64,000 nucleotides of DNA from Mycobacterium heidelbergense (GCF_010730745.1 NZ_AP022615.1:3100001-3164000); one strand, 5' to 3'. Positions 7,490 through 16,839 are shown, counted from the stretch's first letter. Notes: generated by a model from the letters alone, not told the origin. Translations and numbers: made by a program.

Positions 7490-7816
7490 CTAGCGGTAGT
7501 AGATGTCGAGTCGTTCGATCCGGTCGTCACCGATGGTGAATATGTCTGCGGCGTACACGTATTGGCCGGGCTCGCCCAGCGGGCTCGACGCGCGTATCTG
7601 GATGATCTCGGCGTCGCGATCGCTGAACCGCGTTTCGATTTCGGTCACCGCCTGTCCGGCGAACACGACCGTTCGATAGAAGTTGGCGATGTCCTCCACA
7701 CCAACGTACGTTCCGGACGGATGCCGCAGTGTGGCGGTCGGCGCGAAGAGCGCCATGAGATCGTCGATGTCGGCGCGGTTGACGGCGTCGATGTATTTCT
7801 CGGCGATGTTGGTCAT
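7490..7816 (-). CDS. SnoaL-like / nuclear transport factor 2-fold protein
   Basis: The ATG at 7816 gives 108 residues, the usual size. YIDAVNRADIDDLMALFAPTATLRHPSG is the typical start of NTF2-like ketosteroid isomerase/SnoaL proteins. The conserved DIFTIGDDRIERLDIYYR end is also present. Family members isomerise, hydrate or simply bind small hydrophobic substrates. It is the last gene of the P450 operon, 10 bp after the P450 stop, so it probably acts on the same substrate. Confidence 0.8.
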   Translation of the reverse strand: MTNIAEKYIDAVNRADIDDLMALFAPTATLRHPSGTYVGVEDIANFYRTVVFAGQAVTEIETRFSDRDAEIIQIRASSPLGEPGQYVYAADIFTIGDDRIERLDIYYR

Positions 7817-7826
7817 GTACTTTCCT

Positions 7827-9054
7827 TCAGCGAGCGTCGATCGTGACGGGCATGTGTCGCACTCCGGCATGTTTGTTGCTGCGGACGTACTCGATCGGTC
7901 CGGTCAGGGTGACCGCGCCGACGCGGTCGAGCAGCACATCGAAGATCACCCGCATCTCCATCCGGGCGAGTGATGCGCCCAGGCAGAAGTGCACGCCGCG
8001 GCCGAAGGTCAAGTGCGGATTCGGGTTTCGGGTGATGTCGAAGGTGTAGGGATCCGCGAACACGGTCTGGTCGCGGTTGGCCGACGCCCACCACAGGCTT
8101 ACCTTGTCTCCGGCGGCGATGCGCTGGCCCATGCAGCTCGACGTCGCGGGTGGCGGTGCGCCGGTTGTACGGGGTCGACGACGCCCAACGCAGCATCTCC
8201 TCGACGGCGGTGGGCAGCAGTGCACGCTCGCCACGCAGCCGCTCCCACGCCTCGGGATGTTCACTAAGCGCCGACATTCCGAGGGCGATCGAGTTGCGTG
8301 TCGTCTCGCTGCCGGCGGCGATGATCAGGCTCAAGAACATGCGCTGCTCGTTTTCGGTGAGCGGTTCGCCGTCGATCAACGCATGGGTCACCACCGACAG
8401 CAGGTCATCGGCTGGCCGGGTCCGTTTGCGCTCCAATAGGTTTGTGCCGTAGGTGAACATCTGCGCTTGGGCTTGCGTCACGCGGTCGTTGATCTCACCG
8501 ACCTCACGGTCTTCGTAATCCAGGGTGACATTGGCCCAGTTCATCAGTTCGTGGCGGTCCTCCTGCGGCACGCCGGCCAGCTGGGCGACGGCTTGCAGCG
8601 GCAGTTCGGCCGCCACGTCGACCAGGAAGTCACACTCGCGCTTGGCAATAGCCGCATCGACGATCCCGACCGCGCGGCGGCGCAGGTCCTCCTCGATCGC
8701 GCGCAAGGCCCGCGGCGTCGTGCTGGGTGTCAGCAGCTTGCGGATCTTCGCGTGGCGCGGGTCATCCATCATGTTCAGCAACACGCCGACCGCGAAACCC
8801 GACGGCATGTCCTCCAGGGTGGTGCCCCCACCCTCGCGGTCGCCGCCGGTCTCGGAGGAGAAGGTGTCGCTGTCGGTGGCCGCGGCGATGATGTCGGCGT
8901 AGCGGCTGAGCACCCAGAACCCCTCGGCCCCGGGGGTATGGGCCGTGGGCGGGTGAAACCAGGCCGGCGATTCGCGGCGCAGCACGTCGAAGACGTGGTG
9001 GGGGAACCCGGTGGTGAATCGGTCCAAGTCGGTGAGGTCGATGTCGTCGTGCAT
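7827..9054 (-). pseudogene. Cytochrome P450, interrupted by a +1 frameshift
   Basis: The ATG at 9054 opens a P450 of about 408 residues. The I-helix AAGSETTRN and K-helix EEMLRW are in the first frame. The heme-ligand motif FGRGVHFCLGASLAR is in another frame. The shift falls at the CCC run 8128-8130: after RDVELHG the frame continues as PAHRRR, while the expected QRIAAGDKVSLWW is one base off. Removing one C (G on the coding strand) restores a full P450. Either a sequencing error in a homopolymer or a recent inactivating mutation explains this; the rest of the sequence is intact. Confidence 0.85.
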
Positions 9055-9095
9055 GGGACTGGCAGCTCCCGAGGGCTTGTAACAGGCAATACGAC

Positions 9096-9117
9096 CATAC
9101 ACACGTACTGGTGTGTC
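9096..9117. promoter_or_regulatory. Near-palindrome CACACGTACTGGTGTG between tetR and the P450
   Basis: CACAC and GTGTG arms flank a 6-bp centre about 45 bp before the P450 start. Sites of this form are commonly bound by mycobacterial TetR regulators. It lies just past the end of the upstream tetR (stop at 9142), so it probably controls the P450-SnoaL pair. Confidence 0.4.
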
Positions 9118-9141
9118 ATGTCTACGGCCGGCGTGGTTGCG

Positions 9142-9756
9142 TCACCGGAAGCGGGGGCCGGGAGCGTGGGCGCGCACCGACGGTGCGATCCAATCCGCCA
9201 GGAACCTACGCAGATTCGCCCCGGCGCGTGGCGGACGTCCCGGGTCGACGATCAGCGATTGCAGGACGCGCAGCATGACCTCGACGAGTTCGTCGAGCCC
9301 GTCGTCGGCAAAGCCCGCACCGGGCCAATCGACGTCGAACCGCTGCACGATCGAACGCCCAAGGGAGATCGCCACTTCGGAGGTCACCCCGGCCGTGAAG
9401 GCGCTGGCCTTGCCCGGCTGGAACACCAGGCTGAGGTACTTGTCGTGGGCGAGTTGTTCGAAGGTGTAGGCGATGCCCTCGACGACGGCCTCCGTCGCGT
9501 CGCGGATTGACCCGAGGTGCGCCGAGAGCCGATCGAGAAAGCCGCCGATGGATGACAAAGCGGTGGCGCCCACGAGCGCTTCCAGGGTGGGGAAGTACCG
9601 GTAGACCGTCTGGCGGGTGATCCCGAGGGTCTGCGCGACCTGCGAGACGGTGACGTTCCCGTGAGCGTCTATGGCGTTTCGGGCCGCCGCGACGATGCGC
9701 GCGACGGCTTCGTCGTCGTCGGCCGGAATGTCGCCCGACCAGCCGTGCCTTCGCAT
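9142..9756 (-). CDS. TetR-family regulator (paralogue 1 of a pair)
   Basis: The ATG at 9756 (MRRHGWSGD) gives 204 residues. The helix-turn-helix is VTVSQVAQTLGITRQTVYRYFPT (about 35-57). The protein aligns nearly throughout with the TetR at 11146-11754: both begin MR..GW.G..PA.D.EAVARI, and both contain TRQTVYRYF and RSI..R.DVDW. It is divergent from the Rieske oxygenase gene at 9847 and probably regulates it together with the P450 downstream. Confidence 0.9.
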   Translation of the reverse strand: MRRHGWSGDIPADDDEAVARIVAAARNAIDAHGNVTVSQVAQTLGITRQTVYRYFPTLEALVGATALSSIGGFLDRLSAHLGSIRDATEAVVEGIAYTFEQLAHDKYLSLVFQPGKASAFTAGVTSEVAISLGRSIVQRFDVDWPGAGFADDGLDELVEVMLRVLQSLIVDPGRPPRAGANLRRFLADWIAPSVRAHAPGPRFR

Positions 9757-9784
9757 CCGGTGATCGTCGCACAACCAACACCCA

Positions 9785-9846
9785 ACCTTGACAAGACAAA
9801 TAGCAGTTAATGTATGGTCTGGACAGCGGCCCGAGAGGAGAGCGTG
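9785..9846 (+). promoter_or_regulatory. Putative promoter and ribosome binding site for the Rieske oxygenase
   Basis: A TTGACA box at about 9788 is followed by an AT-rich stretch ending TTAATGTATGGT, plausible as a -10 element although the spacing is not exact. GAGAGGAG lies just upstream of ATG 9847 and decides that start against the upstream in-frame codon at 9814. Confidence 0.4.
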
Positions 9847-11019
9847 ATGGTACTGACAGCCGAGACTCCGGTGAATGGCACCGACGAGACGCTGACGAGG
9901 CGCGGTCTGCGTCATGCGCTGGACCGCACCACCGACCTCGCCGATCGCGAGTTGAAGGTTCCGCTGCACTACTACAGCGACCCGAAGATCACCGAGATCG
10001 AGGAGTCGCAGATTCTTCGCCGGGTGCCGCTGGCCATCGTTCCCTCGGCACAGATCGCACAGAAGAACGACTACGTCGTGCGCTCGGTGCTGGGTGACTC
10101 GTTGCTGGTCACCCGCGACCGCACAGGCGCGAGCCACGTGTTCCTCAACTACTGTCGACACCGCGGCGCCAAGCCGGCCTGCGGAGCGGGCAACGCATCG
10201 CGGTTCGTGTGTCCGTATCACGCGTGGTCCTACAAGAACACCGGAGAACTGTTCGCGGTGCCCGGTCAGGCCGGCTTCGATTCGATGAACAAGAAGGACT
10301 ACGGGCTGGTCGAGTTGCCGTCGGAGGAGCGCCATGGGTTCATCTGGGCGGTGCTGACCGCTGATGCGACGATCGACCTGGACGCGCATCTGGGCGACTT
10401 CGGCGCCGAGCTCGCCCTGTGGAATTACGAGAGCTACGGCTACCACACCGACCGCGAATTCAGCTCCGACGTGTCGTGGAAGGGGGCATTGGAGGCGTTC
10501 GCCGAGGGCTACCACTTTCCCTATGTTCACGGCGAAAGCCTCATCGGCCAGAACACGTTGGCCAACACGATGGTCTACGACGATTTCGGCAAGCACCACC
10601 GAATTGGCTTCCCGTTCAACTGGATTACCAACCTCGACCAGGACCCATCAGGGGATTGGGGCCCGTCGGCCAACATGGGCGTCATCTACTGGATCTACCC
10701 GAACCTGATTCTGGCCAACAGCATGGTCGGCGTCGAGATCATCGACATGTTGCCCGACGGCGAACCGACGCGGTGCACCGTGCGGCACAGTTGGATGGGC
10801 CGAATCCCGGCCGCGAACGACGAGATGCGCGCGGCATACGACGGGATCTACGAGGCGGTGCACGCCGCCGTGCGCGACGAGGACTTTGCCATGCTGCCCC
10901 AATGCGGCGAAGGCGTCCGTCACGGCCAGCACGATCACATGATCATCGGGCGCAACGAGATCGCCGTCCAACACATGGTCAAAGTGTTCGCCCAAGAACT
11001 CGGCGTCGCCCTGCAATAG
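9847..11019 (+). CDS. Rieske non-heme iron oxygenase, large (alpha) subunit
   Basis: The ATG at 9847 after a strong GAGAGGAG gives 390 residues. The Rieske [2Fe-2S] ligands are C103-R-H105 and C122-P-Y-H125. The mononuclear iron site is indicated by EAFAEGYHFPYVHG, with H223 and H228. This is the aromatic-ring-hydroxylating dioxygenase alpha-subunit fold. No beta subunit, ferredoxin or reductase gene is adjacent, so electrons must come from elsewhere, as in KshA-type steroid hydroxylases (comparison, not identity). A TetR lies divergent upstream and a related TetR convergent downstream. Confidence 0.88.
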   Translation: MVLTAETPVNGTDETLTRRGLRHALDRTTDLADRELKVPLHYYSDPKITEIEESQILRRVPLAIVPSAQIAQKNDYVVRSVLGDSLLVTRDRTGASHVFLNYCRHRGAKPACGAGNASRFVCPYHAWSYKNTGELFAVPGQAGFDSMNKKDYGLVELPSEERHGFIWAVLTADATIDLDAHLGDFGAELALWNYESYGYHTDREFSSDVSWKGALEAFAEGYHFPYVHGESLIGQNTLANTMVYDDFGKHHRIGFPFNWITNLDQDPSGDWGPSANMGVIYWIYPNLILANSMVGVEIIDMLPDGEPTRCTVRHSWMGRIPAANDEMRAAYDGIYEAVHAAVRDEDFAMLPQCGEGVRHGQHDHMIIGRNEIAVQHMVKVFAQELGVALQ

Positions 11020-11145
11020 GCCGGCGCCGAGTCTGCGCTGGTGGCATCGAGTCTGCGTCCACGGCTAGCTTTTCGCCTCGGGCGCCGCTACCACCGCAGT
11101 CTCGATGCTCAGCGAACAGCGCCCCGACGGACTTCCGGCCGAGTT

Positions 11146-11754
11146 TCACACGCTGGCCCGTCGGCTGTGCCTGGCCGCGGTCACCGCGGGGGCGATCCAG
11201 CGCCGCAGCAGGCGGCGTAGCTCGTCGCCGGATGCGGGCAGGGGCGCGAGGACGAACGATTGCAGGGTCCGCAGAATCATTTCGATGATGTCCTCGATCG
11301 CCGGCTCGTCGAAGTCGGCCCAATCCACATCGAGGCGGTCCAGGATCGAGCGTCCAAACAGGCGGGAGGTGTCGGTCGTGATGGTGACGGCGAAGGCGCT
11401 GGAGCGCTGTGACCGGAGCATCAAACCGATGTAGGGGTCCGCGGGGAGGCGTTCCAAGGTGACCGCGATCCCTTCGACCACGGCTTCCCCGGGATCGGTG
11501 ATGCCGGCGAGCGCCTCGGCGAGCTGATCAAGGAAGCCGCTGGCGCCGTCGGCGGCGGTGGCTGACAACAGGTCCTCGGTGCCGGCGAAGTATCGGTAGA
11601 CCGTCTGGCGGGTGACACCGAGGGTGCGGGCCACGTCGGCGATGCTGGTCTGTTCCCCGCGCTCGTCGATGGTGCGCCGGGTCGCTTCGAGGATGCGGGC
11701 CACGGCCTCCTCGTCGCTGGCCGGCACGTTGCCGGCCCAGCCGCGGGTGCGCAT
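11146..11754 (-). CDS. TetR-family regulator (paralogue 2 of a pair)
   Basis: The ATG at 11754 (MRTRGWAGN) gives 202 residues. The helix-turn-helix is TSIADVARTLGVTRQTVYRYFAG. It is similar along its length to the TetR at 9142-9756, indicating duplication of a tetR-plus-oxygenase unit. It is divergent from the CYP125-like gene at 11889, with a perfect 10-bp inverted repeat between them. Confidence 0.9.
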   Translation of the reverse strand: MRTRGWAGNVPASDEEAVARILEATRRTIDERGEQTSIADVARTLGVTRQTVYRYFAGTEDLLSATAADGASGFLDQLAEALAGITDPGEAVVEGIAVTLERLPADPYIGLMLRSQRSSAFAVTITTDTSRLFGRSILDRLDVDWADFDEPAIEDIIEMILRTLQSFVLAPLPASGDELRRLLRRWIAPAVTAARHSRRASV

Positions 11755-11786
11755 TACCGGCCCACGGTGGTACGGGAACGTCGACT

Positions 11787-11824
11787 CATAGCCGGAACGG
11801 TAGCCGACCCCATCTCCGGCTATG
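11787..11824. promoter_or_regulatory. Perfect 10-bp inverted repeat CATAGCCGGA / TCCGGCTATG in the tetR-P450 divergent region
   Basis: The arms at 11787-11796 and 11815-11824 are separated by 18 bp, lying 33 bp from the tetR start and 65 bp from the P450 start. This fits a TetR operator covering both promoters. Confidence 0.5.
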
Positions 11825-11888
11825 GTCATACAGCGCGACGGATGTGTATGATCCGACGGGACCGCACCCAACGACGGGGAGATCGCCG

Positions 11889-13148
11889 ATGCAAGCCGCC
11901 ACGTGTCCGTTTGGCCCGGGTTTTGATTTCACCAGTCCGGATTTGCTGCAGCGGGGCCTGCCGGTGGATGAGTTCGCGCAGTTACGCAAGACGGCGCCGG
12001 TGTGGTGGAACGCGCAGCCACCCGGAACGGCGGGGTTCACCGACGGCGGGTTTTGGGTGATCAGCAAGCACGAGCACATCAAGGCGATCTCGCGGGACAA
12101 CGACACGTGGTCGACCAATCGCAACGGGGTGGTGGTGCGGTTTCACGACGGCATGACCCCCGAGCAGCTGGAGTTGACCAAGGCGCTGCTGATTAACCAT
12201 GATCCGCCGGCGCACACCCGGTTGCGCACGCTGGTGTCGCGGTTGTTCACCCCGCGCGCGGTGGCCGGGCTAGAGGCCAAACTCGATGCGGCGGCCCGGC
12301 GCATCGTGGCCGAGGCCGCGCAGAAAGAGTCCGGGAACTTCGTGCAGGACGTCGCGGTGGGTCTGCCGTTGCTGGCGATCGCGGATTTGATCGGGGTTCC
12401 CGAGGCCGACCGCGAGCAGCTGTTCGACTGGACCAACGCGATCATGAACCTCGACGACCCGGACTATCCGCAGGATCCCGCGGAGGCCAACGCCGAGATC
12501 CTGGGGTATGCCTACCGGATGGCCGAGCAGCGGCGGCGCTGTCCGGCCGACGACATCGTCACCCGGCTGGTGCACGCCGACATCGACGGTCAGGCGCTGG
12601 ACGAGACCGAGTTCGGGTTCTTCGTCATCTTGTTGGCGGTGGCCGGCAACGAAACCACCCGCAACGCCCTCACACACGGCATGAACGCGTTCCTGGACCA
12701 CCCCGAGCAGTGGGAGCTGTTCAAGCGGGAGCGCCCGGCCACCACCGCCGATGAGATCGTGCGATGGGCCACCCCGGTGCACTGCTTTCAACGAACGGCG
12801 CTGTGTGACACCCACGTCGGGGACGTGGCGATCGAGGCGGGCCAACGGGTGGGGTTGTTCTACAGCTCCGCCAACTACGACGAGGACGTGTTCGACGACC
12901 CGTTCACGTTCAACATCACGCGTGATCCCAACCCGCACTTGGGTTTCGGCGGCAGCGGGGCGCACTACTGCATCGGCGCCAACCTCGCGCGCATGGAGAT
13001 CAATCTGATGTTCAACGCGATCGCCGACATCATCCCCGACATCACCAAAACCGGTGAGCCGCAACGCCTGCGGCACGGATGGATCAACGGCGTCAAAGCC
13101 CTACCGGTGCGCTACGGCGCACAACCGAGCTCGGCCGGCGCGCCCTAA
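11889..13148 (+). CDS. Cytochrome P450, CYP125-like
   Basis: The ATG at 11889 gives 419 residues. It has the I-helix AVAGNETTRN, K-helix ADEIVRWATPV, and heme loop FGFGGSGAHYCIGANLAR with the cysteine ligand. The N-terminal pattern (PPGFDFTSPDLL..LPVDEFAQLRK.APVWWN) and the C-terminal RLR.GWINGVK are those of CYP125, the cholesterol C26/C27 monooxygenase of M. tuberculosis, as I recall it. Here it is not in the cholesterol regulon but beside a FadD, so the substrate may be a sterol or isoprenoid side chain. The acyl-CoA synthetase follows 62 bp later on the same strand. Confidence 0.85.
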   Translation: MQAATCPFGPGFDFTSPDLLQRGLPVDEFAQLRKTAPVWWNAQPPGTAGFTDGGFWVISKHEHIKAISRDNDTWSTNRNGVVVRFHDGMTPEQLELTKALLINHDPPAHTRLRTLVSRLFTPRAVAGLEAKLDAAARRIVAEAAQKESGNFVQDVAVGLPLLAIADLIGVPEADREQLFDWTNAIMNLDDPDYPQDPAEANAEILGYAYRMAEQRRRCPADDIVTRLVHADIDGQALDETEFGFFVILLAVAGNETTRNALTHGMNAFLDHPEQWELFKRERPATTADEIVRWATPVHCFQRTALCDTHVGDVAIEAGQRVGLFYSSANYDEDVFDDPFTFNITRDPNPHLGFGGSGAHYCIGANLARMEINLMFNAIADIIPDITKTGEPQRLRHGWINGVKALPVRYGAQPSSAGAP

Positions 13149-13210
13149 CGCGTCGGTGGCGATGCGACCCCCTGCCTCGACGTGGCCCCGGCCGGATGCA
13201 TAGGAGCGAC

Positions 13211-14860
13211 ATGACCGGATTCGACCTGTCCTCGGTGTTCGCAACAGTGGCCGACGCCATCCCCGAGGAAACGCTGCTGGTATGGCGCGACCGGCGCTAC
13301 AGCTACGGCCAGATCAACGCCCGCGTCAACGGAGTCGCGCGCTACCTGAGCTCCCGCGGGCTGGGCTGCCACACCGAACGCGCCCAGCTGGCGGGCCACC
13401 AATCCGGGCAGGACCACGTCGGCATCTACCTGCGCAACGGCAACCAGTACCTGGAATCGATGATCGCCGGATTCCGCGCGCGGGTCGCCCCATTCAACGT
13501 CAGCTACCGCTACGTCGAGGACGAACTCATCTACCTGCTCGACAACGCTGATGCCCGCGCGCTGGTCTACGCCGCCGAGTTCGCGCCCAAGGTGGCGGCC
13601 ATTCGCGACCGGCTGCCGCAGCTTCAGGTGCTGATCCAAGTCGGCGACCACAGTGGCAATGCGCTGCTGCCCGGGGCGGTGGACTACGAATCCATCACCA
13701 CCACCGCGCTACCCGCGGGCGGGATGCCCACCCCGACCCCCGACGACCTCTACATCCTCTACACCGGCGGTACCACCGGCATGCCCAAAGGTGTGCTGTG
13801 GCGCCAACACGACATCTTCCTCTCATCCATGGGCGGGCGACCCTTCGGAAGCCAATACCCGTTGGCGTCCTATGCCGAATTGGCCGCCCAAGCCGGTCGG
13901 TCGCCCGGCGCGCTGTCGGTGTTGATGCTTCCCCCGCTCATGCATGGCGCCGCCCAGTGGGCGACGTTTTATGTCCTCACCATGGGCGGCCGCATCGTGA
14001 TCCCGGATGACGTGGAGCGCCTGCGCCCCGGCCAGGTGCTGCGGCTGGCCGAACGCGAGAATGTGCTGAACATTCCCGTCGTCGGCGACGCGATCGCGCG
14101 ACCCTTGCTCGACGAAATCGAAACGGGCGCCTATGACCTGTCCCGGCTGGTGACCATCAGCAACGGCGGTGCGCCGCTGTCGCCGACGATGCGCGAGCGC
14201 ATCCTGGCCGCGCTGCCCAACGTCATGATCCTCGACGCGGTAGGCGCCTCGGAGTCGGGGATGCAGATGAACACCATGGCCGCCAAGGACTCCGAGCCCG
14301 CGGTGTTCACCCCGGGCTCCGACACCGCCGTCGTCGCAACGGATTTCAGCCGCGCCCTGGAGCCCGGCGAAGGCCGGGGCTGGCTGGCCCGTCGCGACCT
14401 GATCCCGCTGGGATATCTCGGGGACGAGGAGAAGACGGCGCGCACCTTCCCCACCATCGACGGCGTGCGCTGGTCGGTGCCCGGCGACGAAGCCGACTAT
14501 CTGCCCGACGGCCGCGTCCGGCTGCTGGGCCGAAACTCGCTGACGATCAACTCCGGTGGCGAAAAGATCTTCGTCGAAGAAGTCGAGCGCGCGATCGCCG
14601 CCCACCCCGGTGTCTACGACGTCGTGGTCGTCGGGCGACCGTCGCAGCGATGGGGCAGCGAGGTCGTCGCCATCGTCCAATTGGCCGAGGGCGTCACGGT
14701 CAGCGACGAGGAGATCGTGGACACCTGCCGCCGACGCATCGCCGGTTACAAGGTTCCCAAAAGCATCATTCGCACATCGAAAGTGATGCGTTCGCCCGTG
14801 GGCAAAGCCGACTACCGCTGGGCATACGACGTCGCCACCAACGCCCTCGCACCCGCGTGA
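13211..14860 (+). CDS. Acyl-CoA synthetase (FadD17/FadD19-like)
   Basis: The ATG at 13211 follows AGGAGCGAC; ATG 13196 is weaker. The protein has 549 residues. The AMP-binding P-loop is ILYTGGTTGMPKGV, the adenylate motif region is LGYLGDEEKTA..F, and the catalytic lysine region is SPVGKADYRW. The LPPLMHGAAQW stretch and PKGVLWR.HDI resemble FadD19 and FadD17, which activate sterol side-chain acids. A short extra segment (CHTERAQLAGHQSGQ) lies before VGIYLRNGNQYLES. Together with the P450 it would oxidise and then activate a side chain as a CoA thioester. Confidence 0.87.
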   Translation: MTGFDLSSVFATVADAIPEETLLVWRDRRYSYGQINARVNGVARYLSSRGLGCHTERAQLAGHQSGQDHVGIYLRNGNQYLESMIAGFRARVAPFNVSYRYVEDELIYLLDNADARALVYAAEFAPKVAAIRDRLPQLQVLIQVGDHSGNALLPGAVDYESITTTALPAGGMPTPTPDDLYILYTGGTTGMPKGVLWRQHDIFLSSMGGRPFGSQYPLASYAELAAQAGRSPGALSVLMLPPLMHGAAQWATFYVLTMGGRIVIPDDVERLRPGQVLRLAERENVLNIPVVGDAIARPLLDEIETGAYDLSRLVTISNGGAPLSPTMRERILAALPNVMILDAVGASESGMQMNTMAAKDSEPAVFTPGSDTAVVATDFSRALEPGEGRGWLARRDLIPLGYLGDEEKTARTFPTIDGVRWSVPGDEADYLPDGRVRLLGRNSLTINSGGEKIFVEEVERAIAAHPGVYDVVVVGRPSQRWGSEVVAIVQLAEGVTVSDEEIVDTCRRRIAGYKVPKSIIRTSKVMRSPVGKADYRWAYDVATNALAPA

Positions 14861-15101
14861 AAAGCCATGCGGCGCCGTCAACGCCCGAAAACAAAACCGC
14901 CGGCAACGAGCGCGACTGAACCGCGGCGACCGTGGGATGTTGCCGCATCGGCGGCGGACGCCCTAACGTGGGTCGGATCGGACCGCGCGACGGGCTGTGC
15001 CCGTCGCGGGAGGGACGAGAACAGGGCGGCGGGTTCATGGCTGTGCGGGCACCGCGACGTCGGGTCCGGCGCCGATACCCCGGGATCCGTGGGACATCGC
15101 G

Positions 15102-16091
15102 GTGGCCGGACTGACCGGCGCGCGAGCCGAAGAGCTCGCGGCGATGGACGTCTTCGAGGGCTGCCCCACCGAGGACCTGGCGCCGTTGGCGGCGTGCCTT
15201 CAGCCGCTGCGCGCCGCGGCCGGCCAGGTGCTGATGCGGCAGGGCGAGCGGGCCGTGTCGTTCCTGCTGATCTCGTCCGGTAGCGCCGAAATCAGCCACG
15301 TCGGAAGCGACGGCACGGTCACCCTCGGACAGGCGTCGCCCGGCACGATCGTGGGCGAGATCGCCCTGTTGCGGGACGGTCCGCGGATCGCGACGGTCAC
15401 CACGGCCGAACCGCTGACCGGCTGGATCGGCAACAACGACGCCTTCACCCGGCTGGTGCACATCCCCGGGGTCATGCCGCGGCTGCTGCGCACGGTGCGC
15501 CAGCGTCTCGCAGCATTCATCACGCCGATCCCGGTACGCGTTCGCGACGGCACCCGCCTGATGCTGCGCCCGGTCCTGCCCGGCGACGACGAGCGGACGG
15601 TCCACGGCCACATCCAATTCTCCAGCGAGACGCTGTATCGACGGTTCATGACCGCCCGCATTCCCAGCCCGGCGTTGCTGCACTACCTCTCCGAGGTCGA
15701 CTACGTCGACCACTTCGTCTGGGTGATGACGACCGACGGGAGCGACCCGGTGGCCGACGCGCGCTTTGTTCGCGACGAGAGCGATCCGACGATCGCCGAG
15801 ATCGCGTTCACCGTCGCCGACGCCTACCAGGGCCGGGGGATCGGCAGCTTTCTGATCGGCGCGCTGTCCATAGCCGCCAGGGTCGACGGGGTCGAAAGAT
15901 TCTCGGCGCGAATGCTTTCCGACAACGCGCCGATGCGCGCGATCATGGACCACTACGGCGCGGTCTGGCAGCGCGAGGACGTCGGCGTCATCACCACCGT
16001 CATCGACGTGCCCCGCCGGCTGGCCTTCGGGCGTCACGTGGCCGACCGAATCGCGCGGGTCGCCCGCCAGGTGATCGAGGCGGTCGGCTGA
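15102..16091 (+). CDS. cAMP-regulated GNAT protein lysine acetyltransferase (Rv0998/KATms-like)
   Basis: GTG at 15102 is chosen because it lines up with the start I recall for Rv0998 (..ELTGARVEDLAGMDVF); 329 residues. The N-terminal cyclic-nucleotide-binding domain (about 10-130) contains GEIALLRDGPR. The GNAT domain (about 150-310) has the acetyl-CoA site AYQGRGIGSFLIGAL. In M. tuberculosis and M. smegmatis this enzyme acetylates acyl-CoA synthetases and universal stress proteins under cAMP control. It returns the window to the conserved backbone after the accessory block. An upstream GTG at 14997 would add 35 unconserved residues. Confidence 0.9.
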   Translation: MAGLTGARAEELAAMDVFEGCPTEDLAPLAACLQPLRAAAGQVLMRQGERAVSFLLISSGSAEISHVGSDGTVTLGQASPGTIVGEIALLRDGPRIATVTTAEPLTGWIGNNDAFTRLVHIPGVMPRLLRTVRQRLAAFITPIPVRVRDGTRLMLRPVLPGDDERTVHGHIQFSSETLYRRFMTARIPSPALLHYLSEVDYVDHFVWVMTTDGSDPVADARFVRDESDPTIAEIAFTVADAYQGRGIGSFLIGALSIAARVDGVERFSARMLSDNAPMRAIMDHYGAVWQREDVGVITTVIDVPRRLAFGRHVADRIARVARQVIEAVG

Positions 16092-16122
16092 ATCCGGGGC
16101 GCCCGGCGTGATATGAACGGGC

Positions 16123-16812
16123 ATGCGGCCGTTCCGGATTGGCCCGGTGGCGATTACCGTGCTCGCCTTGCTGGTGGTCGCGTGCGGTCATTCGTCCACA
16201 CCCACGCGGTCCGGCCCGCCCGCAAGGTCGCCGTCGGCCCGCGGCGCCGCCGTCAACCCCGCCAACATCAGGCGGGTCGTTCGGGAGCTGCCGCCCGGCT
16301 ACGAGGTGACCAACGGCGTCCCCGGCGGGGCCTCGCCCCGGGTGATCTGGAGCGTCGGAGCCGATGCGAGGGCCAAGCCGCCCCAATGCGCCGTGCTCGC
16401 CGACCCCGGGAACGGGCGCGACCAATCCGCGCAGGGCGTGTCGGCGTCGGGCACCGGCGGCGTCGTCGACGCGGTGGTGGTGGCTTTGCCGGGGCCGGTG
16501 GACCTCGACCCCGGCCTGGTGGCGGCCTGTGGCCGGTGGACCTTGACCGGCGGGCACACCACGGCCAGCGTCCGCCTCACCGACGCCCCGCGCATCGACG
16601 GCGCCGACACCCTCGGCATGGTGGCCGACATCAGGTCATCCGTCGAGTCGGGCGCCGAAATCGATTCCCGCGCATACACCTTCATCGCCTACTTCGGCAA
16701 CTTCTACGCGTTCACCACGCTGACCACCGACCCGGGTTCGGCGCTCCCCGCACTGCCTCCGCAATTTGCGGCCGATCTGCTCGTCAAAACGGTGTCCACG
16801 TTGCGCGGCTGA
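16123..16812 (+). CDS. Putative lipoprotein, Rv0999-type family
   Basis: The protein has 229 residues. The signal peptide ends in a lipobox-like VVAC at about residue 21 (ALLVVACGHSS), so membrane anchoring by lipidation is expected. The mature part contains NPANIRRVVRELPPGYEV, PRIDGADTLGM and a C-terminal DLLVKTVSTLRG. It shares layout and several blocks with the next gene, so the two are tandem paralogues. The function is unknown. Confidence 0.75.
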   Translation: MRPFRIGPVAITVLALLVVACGHSSTPTRSGPPARSPSARGAAVNPANIRRVVRELPPGYEVTNGVPGGASPRVIWSVGADARAKPPQCAVLADPGNGRDQSAQGVSASGTGGVVDAVVVALPGPVDLDPGLVAACGRWTLTGGHTTASVRLTDAPRIDGADTLGMVADIRSSVESGAEIDSRAYTFIAYFGNFYAFTTLTTDPGSALPALPPQFAADLLVKTVSTLRG

Positions 16813-16839
16813 GCGTCCGCTTTGGGTAGATTAACCACG

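Noticed and set aside
8467..9510. 347-codon plus-strand ORF opposite the P450 and tetR
   Set aside because: No domain; overlaps two genes with strong family motifs on the minus strand.
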